Source: Nocardioides deserti
GTDB lineage: Bacteria; Actinomycetota; Actinomycetes; Propionibacteriales; Nocardioidaceae
NCBI RefSeq assembly: GCF_014266025.1
Contig: NZ_JACMYC010000018.1
Coordinates: 1-64,000 of the forward strand
Direction: 5' to 3'
Length of the DNA stretch: 64,000 nucleotides
The translations under genes and the position numbers were made by a program. A model generated the notes under the pieces. That model worked only from the letters and a program-made list of their open reading frames with translations. It ran no database searches and was not told the origin of the DNA. Positions 21,202 to 28,528 of this stretch are shown piece after piece. Within the stretch, counting starts at the first letter, position 1. Each line of letters begins with the position of its first letter.

Positions 21202-22287
21202 ATGCAGATCCGCACGACCCGCAACGAGAACCCCGTCGCCGAGGACCGCCTCGCCGAGATCCTCGCCGACCCCGGTTTCGGCAACCACTTCACCGACCAC
21301 ATGTTCACGGTGGAGTGGACCCCCGAGGCGGGATGGCACGACGCGCGGATCGAGCCCTACGGCCCGCTCAGCCTCGACCCCGCCACGGCGGTCCTGCACT
21401 ACGCGCAGGAGACCTTCGAGGGGATGAAGGCCTACCGCCACGCCGACGGCTCCGTCTGGTCCTTCCGGCCGGAGGAGAACGCCAAGCGGATGGTGCGCTC
21501 GAGCCACCGCCTGGCGCTGCCGGTGCTCGAGGTCGACGACTTCATCGCCGCCGTCGACGAGCTGGTCCGCGTCGACCAGCGCTGGGTGCCGACGACGACC
21601 GAGCCGGGCACGGGGGAGAAGAGCCTCTACGTGCGGCCGTTCATGTTCGCCTCGGAGAAGTTCCTCGGCGTTCGGCCCTCCCAGCACGTCACGTTCATGG
21701 TGATCGCCAGCCCGGCCGGCTCCTACTTCAAGGGCGGCGTCAAGCCGGTCACGCTGTGGCTGACCGAGGAGTACACCCGCGCCGGTCGCGGCGGCATGGG
21801 CGCGGCCAAGACGGGTGGCAACTACGCGAGCTCGCTGGTCGCCCAGCAGCAGGCGATTGCCCAGGGCTGCGACCAGGTCGTCTTCCTCGACAGCCAGGAG
21901 GGGCGGTACGTCGAGGAGCTGGGCGGCATGAACATGTACTTCGTCTACGACGACGGCCGCATCGTCACTCCCGCGACCGGCACGATCCTCGAGGGCATCA
22001 CCCGGGCCAGCATCATCGAGCTGGCCGGCAAGCTCGGGCACCAGGTCGAGGAGCGCCGCTTCTCGATCGACGAGTGGCGCGAGGGCGTCACCAGCGGCGC
22101 GATCCGCGAGATCTTCGCCTGCGGGACGGCCGCGGTCGTGACGCCGGTCGGCGGCCTGAAGTGGGAGGGCGGCGAGGTGCCCGCGCCCGCGGAGACCGAG
22201 CTGACGATGAAGGTGCGCCAGGCGCTGGTCGACGTCCAGTTCGGCCGGGCCGAGGACACGTTCGGCTGGCTGCACCGCATCGTCTGA
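21202..22287 (+). CDS. ilvE: Branched-chain amino-acid aminotransferase
   Basis: PLP enzyme (fold type IV) transferring the amino group between glutamate and the 2-oxo acids of Val, Leu and Ile. 361 residues from ATG 21202; GTG 21193 would add three. The PLP lysine is K203 in GMGAAKTGGNYASSL; the substrate/PLP loop is EELGGMNMYFVYDDG and the phosphate-binding turn is GTILEGITRASI. A leaderless -10 box directly upstream supports the start and suggests its own promoter in addition to any read-through from leuB. Confidence 0.96.
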   Translation: MQIRTTRNENPVAEDRLAEILADPGFGNHFTDHMFTVEWTPEAGWHDARIEPYGPLSLDPATAVLHYAQETFEGMKAYRHADGSVWSFRPEENAKRMVRSSHRLALPVLEVDDFIAAVDELVRVDQRWVPTTTEPGTGEKSLYVRPFMFASEKFLGVRPSQHVTFMVIASPAGSYFKGGVKPVTLWLTEEYTRAGRGGMGAAKTGGNYASSLVAQQQAIAQGCDQVVFLDSQEGRYVEELGGMNMYFVYDDGRIVTPATGTILEGITRASIIELAGKLGHQVEERRFSIDEWREGVTSGAIREIFACGTAAVVTPVGGLKWEGGEVPAPAETELTMKVRQALVDVQFGRAEDTFGWLHRIV

Positions 22288-22334
22288 CCGGGTCCTGAGC
22301 GGTCCTCCCCGGGCCGCTGTTGCCGGACCGCCGG

Positions 22335-22353
22335 TCAGGTTACCCTTGCCTAA
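22335..22353 (+). promoter_or_regulatory. IdeR/DtxR-like iron box upstream of the iron importer
   Basis: Nineteen bases beginning TCAGGTTACCC and ending TTGCCTAA match 14 of 19 positions of the IdeR/DtxR consensus as I recall it. It is 46 bases upstream of the first permease start, suggesting repression when iron is plentiful. Confidence 0.65.
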
Positions 22354-22399
22354 GTAGTCGCGCGCCGGGCGCGACCGGGACGGGTGAGGGAGGCCGCGC

Positions 22400-23479
22400 G
22401 TGAGCGCCGTGCTCGACCCTGCGACGCCGTCCGCGGCCCCGGCTCCGTCCGGTTCGGCCTCGGCCGGGCCCCGGACGACCGGCGCGACCCGCGGGTTGCT
22501 CGCGGTCGCGCTCCTGCTCGTCGGTCTCGCGCTCGTCTCGCTGGCCAGCCTGGCCTGGGGCGCCCGCGACGTCGCGCCGTCGGCGGTCTGGGACGCGCTG
22601 CTCGCTCCCGTGCCCGGCGACAACGACCACCTCGTCGTCCGCGACCTGCGCGTGCCGCGCACGCTCATCGGCCTGGTCGGCGGTGCGGCGCTCGGCGCGG
22701 CCGGCGCGCTCATGCAGGGCGTGACCCGCAACCCGATCGCCGACCCCGGCCTGCTCGGTATCAACTCCGGCGCCTCGCTCGCCGTCATCGTCGCCATTGC
22801 GGGCCTCGGCGTGAGCTCGACCTCCGGCTACCTCTGGTTCGCCTTCGCAGGCGCAGCCGTCGCCGCCGTCGTCGTGTACGGCGCGGCGTCGCTCGGGTGG
22901 GAGGGCGTCACGCCGGTCAAGCTCGCGCTGGTCGGCGCGGCCCTGACCGCCACCTGCACGTCGGTCATCACCGTCGTGCTCCTCACCGACACCCGGACGC
23001 TGGGGGAGTACCGCTTCTGGCAGGTCGGCTCGCTGGCCAACCGCCCGCTCGACGTGCTCACCGCGGTCCTGCCCTTCGTCCTGGTCGGCCTGGTGCTGGC
23101 GCTGGCCGCCGGCCGCGTGCTCAACGCGCTGGCGCTCGGCGACGACGTGGCGCGCGGGCTGGGCCAGGACGTCGTGCGCGGCCGCCTGCTCGTCGTGACC
23201 GCGGTCGTGCTGCTGTGCGGCTCGGCGGTCTCCCTGGTCGGCCCGATCGCCTTCGTCGGCCTGGTCGTCCCGCACGTCGCTCGCGCGATCGTGGGCCCGG
23301 ACTACCGCTGGATCGTGCTGCTCTCGATCTTGCTCGGCCCGGTGCTGCTGCTGGCCGCCGACGTCGTCGGGCGGCTGGTCGTGCGGCCCTCGGAGCTCGA
23401 GGCGGGGCTGGTCGTGGCGGTGATCGGCGCGCCGGTGCTCATCGGCCTGGTCCGCCGGTCGCGGGCGGTCGCCGCGTGA
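22400..23479 (+). CDS. Iron-siderophore ABC transporter permease (FecCD family), first
   Basis: 359 residues with about nine to ten transmembrane helices. FecCD hallmarks: RDLRVPRTLIGLVGGAALGAAGALMQGVTRNPIADPGLLGIN near the N-terminus and VGPIAFVGLVVPHVARAIVGPDYR toward the end. It forms the membrane channel with the second permease gene, which overlaps by GTGA, and works with the ATPase and lipoprotein encoded next. GTG start. Likely iron-repressed through the box at 22335-22353. Confidence 0.94.
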   Translation: MSAVLDPATPSAAPAPSGSASAGPRTTGATRGLLAVALLLVGLALVSLASLAWGARDVAPSAVWDALLAPVPGDNDHLVVRDLRVPRTLIGLVGGAALGAAGALMQGVTRNPIADPGLLGINSGASLAVIVAIAGLGVSSTSGYLWFAFAGAAVAAVVVYGAASLGWEGVTPVKLALVGAALTATCTSVITVVLLTDTRTLGEYRFWQVGSLANRPLDVLTAVLPFVLVGLVLALAAGRVLNALALGDDVARGLGQDVVRGRLLVVTAVVLLCGSAVSLVGPIAFVGLVVPHVARAIVGPDYRWIVLLSILLGPVLLLAADVVGRLVVRPSELEAGLVVAVIGAPVLIGLVRRSRAVAA

Positions 23480-24567
23480 ACGCGCCGGTGCTGGCCCCGG
23501 CGGCCGCCGATCGCGCAGAGCGCGAGGAGCGCCACGAGGTCGCCAGCCGCGGGCTGCGCACGACCCGTCGGCGGCGGCTGCGGCGCCGGTCCGTCGTCAC
23601 CGTCGTGCTCGCCGCCCTCGCGGTGGTGCTGTCGGTGACGGCGCTGATGCTCGGCGACTTCAAGCTGTCGGCGGCCGAGGTGCTGCGCACGCTGGCCGGA
23701 CAGGACGAGGGCGCGGCCCACTTCATCGTCATGGAGCTGCGGCTGCCGCGGCTGGTGCTCGGCGTCCTCGTCGGCACGGCCTTCGGGCTGGCCGGCGCGC
23801 TGTTCCAGTCGGTGCTGCGCAACCCGCTGGCCAGCCCGGACGTCATCGGCATCTCGCAGGGGGCCAGCGCCGGCGCCGTCGTGGCGCTGCTGGCCGTCGG
23901 CGCCACCAGCGGCCTCGTCGTACCGCTCTCCGCCCTCGCCGGGGGCAGCGCCGTCGGCCTGCTGCTGTACGCCGTGGCGTGGCGGGGCGGGATGACCGGT
24001 CACCGCTTCGTGCTGGCCGGGATCGGCGTCGCCTACGTCTGCACGAGCATCATCGGCTACCTGCTGACGCGCAGCGACGTGAAGGAGGCGCAGCTCGCCC
24101 TCCTGTGGATGACCGGCAGCCTCGGGCAGGCCGACTGGTCGCTGGTGCGCACGCTGGCGGTCGCGATGGTCGTGCTCGTGCCGCTGGTGGCGGTGGTCGC
24201 CCGGGGGCTCTCGCTGCTGCTGCTCGGCGACGAGCAGGCCGGCAGCCTCGGCCTGCGCCCGGAGGTGACCCGCGCCGCCGTGGTCGCCCTCGGCGTCGCG
24301 CTGGCCTGCGCGGCGACGGCCTCGGCCGGACCCGTCGCCTTCGTCGCCTTCACCGCGGCCCCCGTGGCCCGCCGCTTGCTCGGCGACGGCACCCTCGCGC
24401 TCGTGCAGGCGGCGCTGGTGGGTGTCGTGCTCGTCGTCGGTGCCGACATCGTGGCCCAGCACCTGCTGCCGGCCGACCTCACCGTCCCCGTCGGCGTCGT
24501 CACCGGCGCCGTCGGTGGCCCCTACCTGATCTGGCTGATGGCCAGCGGACGCACCCGGACCGCCTGA
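23476..24567 (+). CDS. Iron-siderophore ABC transporter permease (FecCD family), second
   Basis: 363 residues; a basic cytoplasmic lead (TTRRRRLRRRS) then about nine helices. FecCD segments MELRLPRLVLGVLVGTAFGLAG, RNPLASPDVIGISQGASAGA and AGPVAFVAFTAAPVARRLLG are present; the usual LxxPH motif of the last is AAPVARR here, as in FepG-like partners. GTG 23476 overlaps the stop of the first permease. Heterodimer partner of that protein. Confidence 0.94.
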   Translation: MNAPVLAPAAADRAEREERHEVASRGLRTTRRRRLRRRSVVTVVLAALAVVLSVTALMLGDFKLSAAEVLRTLAGQDEGAAHFIVMELRLPRLVLGVLVGTAFGLAGALFQSVLRNPLASPDVIGISQGASAGAVVALLAVGATSGLVVPLSALAGGSAVGLLLYAVAWRGGMTGHRFVLAGIGVAYVCTSIIGYLLTRSDVKEAQLALLWMTGSLGQADWSLVRTLAVAMVVLVPLVAVVARGLSLLLLGDEQAGSLGLRPEVTRAAVVALGVALACAATASAGPVAFVAFTAAPVARRLLGDGTLALVQAALVGVVLVVGADIVAQHLLPADLTVPVGVVTGAVGGPYLIWLMASGRTRTA

Positions 24568-24590
24568 TGGCACCGACCCGAGGAGAACCC

Positions 24591-25490
24591 GTGAGCATCG
24601 TCGTCGACCGTCCGAGCCCGACCGGCGCCGACCCGGTCGACCCGTCCGCGCACCTCCCGGCGGACGCGCTGCAGCACCACGACCCGGTCAGCCTGGTCGC
24701 GCGCGGCGTCACGCTCGCCTACGACCAGCGCACGGTCGTCCACGGCGTCGACGTCGCGATCCCGGCCGGCGCGGTGACGGTCATCGTGGGCGCGAACGGC
24801 TGCGGCAAGTCCACGCTGCTCCGCGGCCTCGGCCGGATCCTCAAGCCGACGGGCGGCTCGGTCGAGCTCGGCGGCCGCGACGTGCATCGGATGCGCCCGC
24901 GCGAGGTCGCGGCCCTGCTCGGCCTGTTGCCGCAGCAGCCGGTCGCGCCCGAGGGGATCACCGTCGCCGACCTGGTCGGCCGTGGCCGGCACCCGCACCA
25001 GGGCGCGTTCCGCCGCTGGAGCGCGGCCGACGCGGACGCGGTCGCCACGGCGCTCGCCCTCACCGACACCCACGAGCTGGCCGGGCGCCGCGTCGAGGAG
25101 CTCTCCGGCGGCCAGCGGCAACGGGTCTGGGTCGCGATGATGCTCGCGCAGGACCCCAGCATCATGCTGCTCGACGAGCCGACGACGTACCTCGACATCG
25201 CCCACCAGGTCGACGTCCTCGACCTCCTCGCCGAGCTCAACGAGGAGCGCGGCACGACGGTCGTGATGGTGCTGCACGAGCTCAACCTCGCGGCGCGGTA
25301 CGCCGACCGGCTGGTCGTCATGTGCGAGGGACGGGTGCTGCGGGAGGGCGCCCCGGCCGACGTGCTCGACGCCGACTGCGTCCGGGAGGCCTTCGGCCTG
25401 GAGGCCCAGGTCGTGCCGGACCCGGTGACCGGCTCGCCGCTCGTCGTACCGGTGGGCAGGCGCGGACGAACCCTCCGTCATTCCGTGTAA
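24591..25490 (+). CDS. Iron-siderophore ABC transporter ATP-binding protein
   Basis: 299 residues from GTG 24591, preceded by CGAGGAG; ATG 24567, overlapping the permease stop, is an in-frame alternative eight codons upstream. FepC/FhuC-type ATPase: Walker A GANGCGKST, Q-loop LGLLPQQPVAPEGITV, signature ELSGGQRQRVW, Walker B SIMLLDEPTTYLD, H-loop MVLHELNLAARYADR. Powers uptake through the two permeases. Its stop codon lies inside the second iron box. Confidence 0.94.
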   Translation: MSIVVDRPSPTGADPVDPSAHLPADALQHHDPVSLVARGVTLAYDQRTVVHGVDVAIPAGAVTVIVGANGCGKSTLLRGLGRILKPTGGSVELGGRDVHRMRPREVAALLGLLPQQPVAPEGITVADLVGRGRHPHQGAFRRWSAADADAVATALALTDTHELAGRRVEELSGGQRQRVWVAMMLAQDPSIMLLDEPTTYLDIAHQVDVLDLLAELNEERGTTVVMVLHELNLAARYADRLVVMCEGRVLREGAPADVLDADCVREAFGLEAQVVPDPVTGSPLVVPVGRRGRTLRHSV

Positions 25491-25506
25491 GGTGAGGCTC
25501 ACCTAA
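25488..25506 (+). promoter_or_regulatory. IdeR/DtxR-like iron box before the siderophore-binding lipoprotein
   Basis: TAAGGTGAGGCTCACCTAA matches 16 of 19 consensus positions and is almost a perfect palindrome. Its first three bases are the stop codon of the ATPase gene. It implies a separate iron-controlled promoter for the binding-protein gene. Confidence 0.8.
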
Positions 25507-25552
25507 ATTCGTTCGACCGGACTCGGCCGGTCCCGCACCACGAGGAGTGGAC

Positions 25553-26614
25553 GTGACGTCCCTTCGTCCCTTGACCCGGCGCCGCCGGGCCCGCCTGGCG
25601 CTCCCGCTCGGCGCCCTCCTGCTCGCGCTGCCGCTGGCGGCCTGCGGCTCGGAGTCCGACTCCGACGACGAGGCGACCGACGGCGGCAGCCCCGCCGCGG
25701 AGTCGTTCGAGCCGGTCACGATCACCCACGCCTTCGGCGAGACCGAGATCAGCGAGCAGCCCGAGCGGGTCGCGACCTGGGGCTGGGGCAGCGGCGACGC
25801 CGTCCTCGCGCTCGGCGTGGTGCCGGTCGCGATGCCGGCGTACTCCTACGGCGCCGACGAGGACCAGCGGATGCCGTGGCAGTCCGAGGCGCTCGCGGAG
25901 CTCGGCGGCGAGGAGCCGACCCTGCTCAGCGAGACCGCCGAGCCGCCGATCGAGGAGATCGCCGCCGCGACGCCCGACCTGATCCTGGCGAACTACTCCG
26001 GCATCACCGAGGCCGACTACGAGAAGCTCTCGAAGATCGCCCCGACCGTCGCCTACCCCGAGGAGCCGTGGGCCACCCCGTGGCGCGACGTGATCACCAC
26101 CGTCGGCGAGGCGCTGGGCCAGGCCGAGGAGGCCGAGCAGGTGCTCGAGGACATCGACGCCGAGGTCGCCGCCGCTGCCGAGGAGCACCCGGAGTTCGAG
26201 GGCAAGACCATCGCGGCCGTCGGGATCGACCCGCAGGCGTTCTACGTCTACCGCGGCGCGGACCCGCGCGTGGAGTTCCTCGAGGACCTCGGCTTCACCC
26301 TCGCCCCGAGCGTCGGTGAGCTCGACACCGAGGAGACGTCGTTCTACTTCACGATCTCCACCGAGGAGGCCGACAAGCTGACCTCTGACGTGCTGGTCTC
26401 CTACGCGGCCGACGAGGACGCCGCCGCCGCGGTGGCCGAGAGCGCGGGCGCGAAGGCGATGTCGCAGTTCCAGGACGGCACCGTCGCCGAGGTGACCGGC
26501 GCGTCGCTCGTCGCCGCCGTCGGCCCGCCGACGGCGCTGTCGTTGACCTGGGGGCTCGAGGACTTCGTCGCGGCGCTCGTCCCGGCCGTCGAGAAGGCCG
26601 ACGCCCAGGGCTGA
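25553..26614 (+). CDS. Siderophore-binding lipoprotein of the iron ABC importer
   Basis: 353 residues from GTG 25553, five bases after GAGGAG; GTG 25547 is a close alternative. A basic n-region, hydrophobic core (LALPLGALLLALPL) and lipobox LAAC with lipidated C31 indicate export and membrane anchoring. The mature part is a FepB/FhuD-like periplasmic-binding fold (TITHAFGETEISEQPERVATWG; PDLILANYSGITEADYEKLS). It captures ferric siderophore for the permease pair. The ligand may be the desferrioxamine-like compound encoded at 40-45 kb, an inference. Confidence 0.94.
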   Translation: MTSLRPLTRRRRARLALPLGALLLALPLAACGSESDSDDEATDGGSPAAESFEPVTITHAFGETEISEQPERVATWGWGSGDAVLALGVVPVAMPAYSYGADEDQRMPWQSEALAELGGEEPTLLSETAEPPIEEIAAATPDLILANYSGITEADYEKLSKIAPTVAYPEEPWATPWRDVITTVGEALGQAEEAEQVLEDIDAEVAAAAEEHPEFEGKTIAAVGIDPQAFYVYRGADPRVEFLEDLGFTLAPSVGELDTEETSFYFTISTEEADKLTSDVLVSYAADEDAAAAVAESAGAKAMSQFQDGTVAEVTGASLVAAVGPPTALSLTWGLEDFVAALVPAVEKADAQG

Positions 26615-26647
26615 CCCGCCTCCGGCTCCACCGCTTGCTCCGCCTCG

Positions 26648-26679
26648 TCGACCGCGTCCGGTGCTCCGGGCGCGGTCGA
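26648..26679 (+). terminator. Hairpin after the iron importer operon
   Basis: Arms 26648-26661 and 26666-26679 give a 14-bp stem with one G-T pair and loop TGCT. No T-run follows, as is common in high-GC actinobacteria. Confidence 0.6.
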
Positions 26680-26703
26680 TGCGTTCCCGGGGCCGCTGCG
26701 AAG

Positions 26704-26709
26704 TAGATT
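26704..26709 (+). promoter_or_regulatory. -10 box of a leaderless kinase promoter
   Basis: TAGATT ends six bases before GTG 26716 of the Ser/Thr kinase gene. Confidence 0.5.
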
Positions 26710-26715
26710 GCGAGC

Positions 26716-28323
26716 GTGACGACGCAGCAGGCCGTGGTGGGTGACTACACCCTCCTCGCCAAGATCGGTGAGGGCGGCATGGGCGTCGTCCACCTCGCGC
26801 GCGGCCCGCAGGGCGACCGCGTGGCGCTCAAGGTGCTGCGCCCGCACATCGTCGGCGACGACGAGGCCCGGCAGCGGCTGGCGCGCGAGGTCAGCTCGCT
26901 GTCGCGGGTGCGGTCGCGCTGGGTCGCCGAGGTCGTCGACGCCGACCCGTGGGCGGTCGTGCCGTTCGTCGCCACCCGCTACGTCCCCGGCCTCTCGCTC
27001 CACGACCACGTCGTCGAGGAGGGTCCGATCACCGGCGCCGACCTGGTGTGGTTCGCCGCCTCGCTGGCCGAGGGGCTGGCCTCGGTGCACGCCGCCGGCG
27101 TGCTGCACCGCGACGTCAAGCCCTCGAACGTGCTGATGGAGGGCCGCACGCCGATCCTCATCGACTTCGGCCTCGCCCGTGTCGCCGACGACCCCAAGCT
27201 CACCCACACCGGCTGGCTGCTCGGCACGCCCGGCTACCTCGCGCCCGAGATCCTCTACGGCGACGACGCCACGACCGCCTCCGACGTCCACTCCTGGGCG
27301 GCGACGGTCGCGTACGCCGGCACCGGCCGTCCGCCGTTCGGCCGCGGCCCGTCGATGGCCGTGATGGACCGCGTGCGCCGCGGTGAGCACGACGTCTCCG
27401 GGCTGCCGGGCGACCTCGCCGCGGTCGTCGAGGCCGCACTGGACCCCGAGCCCGAGCGGCGGCCCACGCTCGACCAGCTGCTCGCGTGGCTGCGCCCGCA
27501 GGTCGGCCGCGGCCGGCGCGTGCCGCCGCCGCTGCCCGAGCCGGAGCCGGCGCTCGAGCCGTTCCTGGACCCGGTGGTCGAGACGCTCCCGGTGATGCTC
27601 GACCGGCCCGACGCCGACAGCACCCACACGCGCCCGTTCGAGACCCTCGTCGACCACGACGCCCGCGCCGCCGGCGACGAGCCGACCGTGCACGACTGGG
27701 ACGTCGCGGAGTACGTCGTCCCGCGACCCTCCTTCGGGGAGCGGCTGCGTCGCGGCACGCTGCTCGTCGGCGGCGCTCTGGCCGTCGGCGCCGGCTTCGC
27801 GGCGTACCCCTGGGTGGCGACGGTCCTCACCCTGCTCCTCGTCTGGCTGCTGCGCAGCGGCTCGCTCGCCGCCAGCCGGGCCGGCGACCGGCGGCGCCTG
27901 CGCGGGCGCAGGTGGTACGACGGCGTGCAGGTGCTCCTCGGCGCCCCGTGGGACCTCGTCCGCTCGATCCCGGGCACCGTCGTGCTCCTGCTGTGGAGCC
28001 TCGGGCTGGCCGTCGCGGGGGCCCTGCTCTGCTACGCCGTCGCCGCCTCCGTGCCGGCCACGCTGTTCGTCTGCGGCACGCTGCTGGCCGCCGCGCTCTG
28101 GCTCGGTCCCGGCGGCTCCCGCGTCCGCGGCCCGGTGTCGCGGGTCGTCGACCCCGCCGCCCGCGACGTCCGTGGCTGGCTGGGCGGCCTGGTGCTCGTC
28201 GCCGTCGTCGGCTGCGGCCTTGGCGCCCTCGTCCAGGCCTCCGGCACCTCGTGGACGCCCGACGACGGTCGGCCGTTCGAGGGCGTCTCGTTCCCCGACG
28301 GCGGCATGCTCGGCAGCCGCTGA
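26716..28323 (+). CDS. Membrane-bound Ser/Thr protein kinase (Hanks type)
   Basis: 535 residues. Kinase domain about 11-265: glycine loop KIGEGGMGVVHLA, K39 in VALKVL, catalytic HRDVKPSN with D133 and N138, DFG D150 in LIDFGLAR, and GTPGYLAPE. All catalytic residues are present, so activity is expected. A proline-rich linker (about 275-345) leads to a membrane part with several helices (about 352-385, 420-465, 488-508). There are no PASTA repeats, so it is not a PknB-type muropeptide sensor. GTG start with a leaderless -10 box. Targets unknown. Confidence 0.93.
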   Translation: MTTQQAVVGDYTLLAKIGEGGMGVVHLARGPQGDRVALKVLRPHIVGDDEARQRLAREVSSLSRVRSRWVAEVVDADPWAVVPFVATRYVPGLSLHDHVVEEGPITGADLVWFAASLAEGLASVHAAGVLHRDVKPSNVLMEGRTPILIDFGLARVADDPKLTHTGWLLGTPGYLAPEILYGDDATTASDVHSWAATVAYAGTGRPPFGRGPSMAVMDRVRRGEHDVSGLPGDLAAVVEAALDPEPERRPTLDQLLAWLRPQVGRGRRVPPPLPEPEPALEPFLDPVVETLPVMLDRPDADSTHTRPFETLVDHDARAAGDEPTVHDWDVAEYVVPRPSFGERLRRGTLLVGGALAVGAGFAAYPWVATVLTLLLVWLLRSGSLAASRAGDRRRLRGRRWYDGVQVLLGAPWDLVRSIPGTVVLLLWSLGLAVAGALLCYAVAASVPATLFVCGTLLAAALWLGPGGSRVRGPVSRVVDPAARDVRGWLGGLVLVAVVGCGLGALVQASGTSWTPDDGRPFEGVSFPDGGMLGSR

Positions 28324-28393
28324 TCGGGGTCTTCGTGGCCCGGGTGCTGAGATGGCCGTCCCGAGGACCGGACGGGCGTGGCACGATGACCCC

Positions 28394-28423
28394 GTGCAGC
28401 ACCACCGGATCATCATTCCCTAG
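28394..28423 (+). CDS. cimA leader peptide
   Basis: A nine-codon ORF, VQHHRIIIP from GTG 28394 to TAG 28421-28423, with three Ile codons in a row. It is followed by a hairpin that begins in the stop codon and then by a T-tailed terminator before cimA. This is the layout of an isoleucine-sensing transcription attenuator: Ile shortage would stall the ribosome at ATC ATC ATT and let transcription pass into the citramalate synthase gene. Confidence 0.8.
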   Translation: MQHHRIIIP

Positions 28424-28444
28424 CGCGTCGAGCCCTCGACGCGC
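28423..28444 (+). promoter_or_regulatory. First hairpin of the cimA attenuator
   Basis: GCGCGTCGA (28423-28431) pairs with TCGACGCGC (28436-28444) around GCCC. It overlaps the last base of the leader stop codon, so a ribosome there would block it. Confidence 0.75.
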
Positions 28445-28447
28445 CGA

Positions 28448-28473
28448 CCTCTCGCACCCCGAGAGGTTTTTTT
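28448..28473 (+). terminator. cimA attenuator terminator
   Basis: CCTCTCG (28448-28454) and CGAGAGG (28460-28466) around CACCC, followed by seven T residues. It lies between the Ile-rich leader peptide and cimA. Confidence 0.9.
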
Positions 28474-28528
28474 GTGCCCGCACACCAGCAGCCCGTAGCA
28501 AGCCAGCCCCGCAGGAAGAGACAGACCG

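Noticed and set aside
28386-28420. ATG 28386 as an alternative cimA leader start
   Set aside because: Its frame contains no run of Ile codons and passes the terminator; GTG 28394 gives the Ile-rich peptide ending just before the hairpin.
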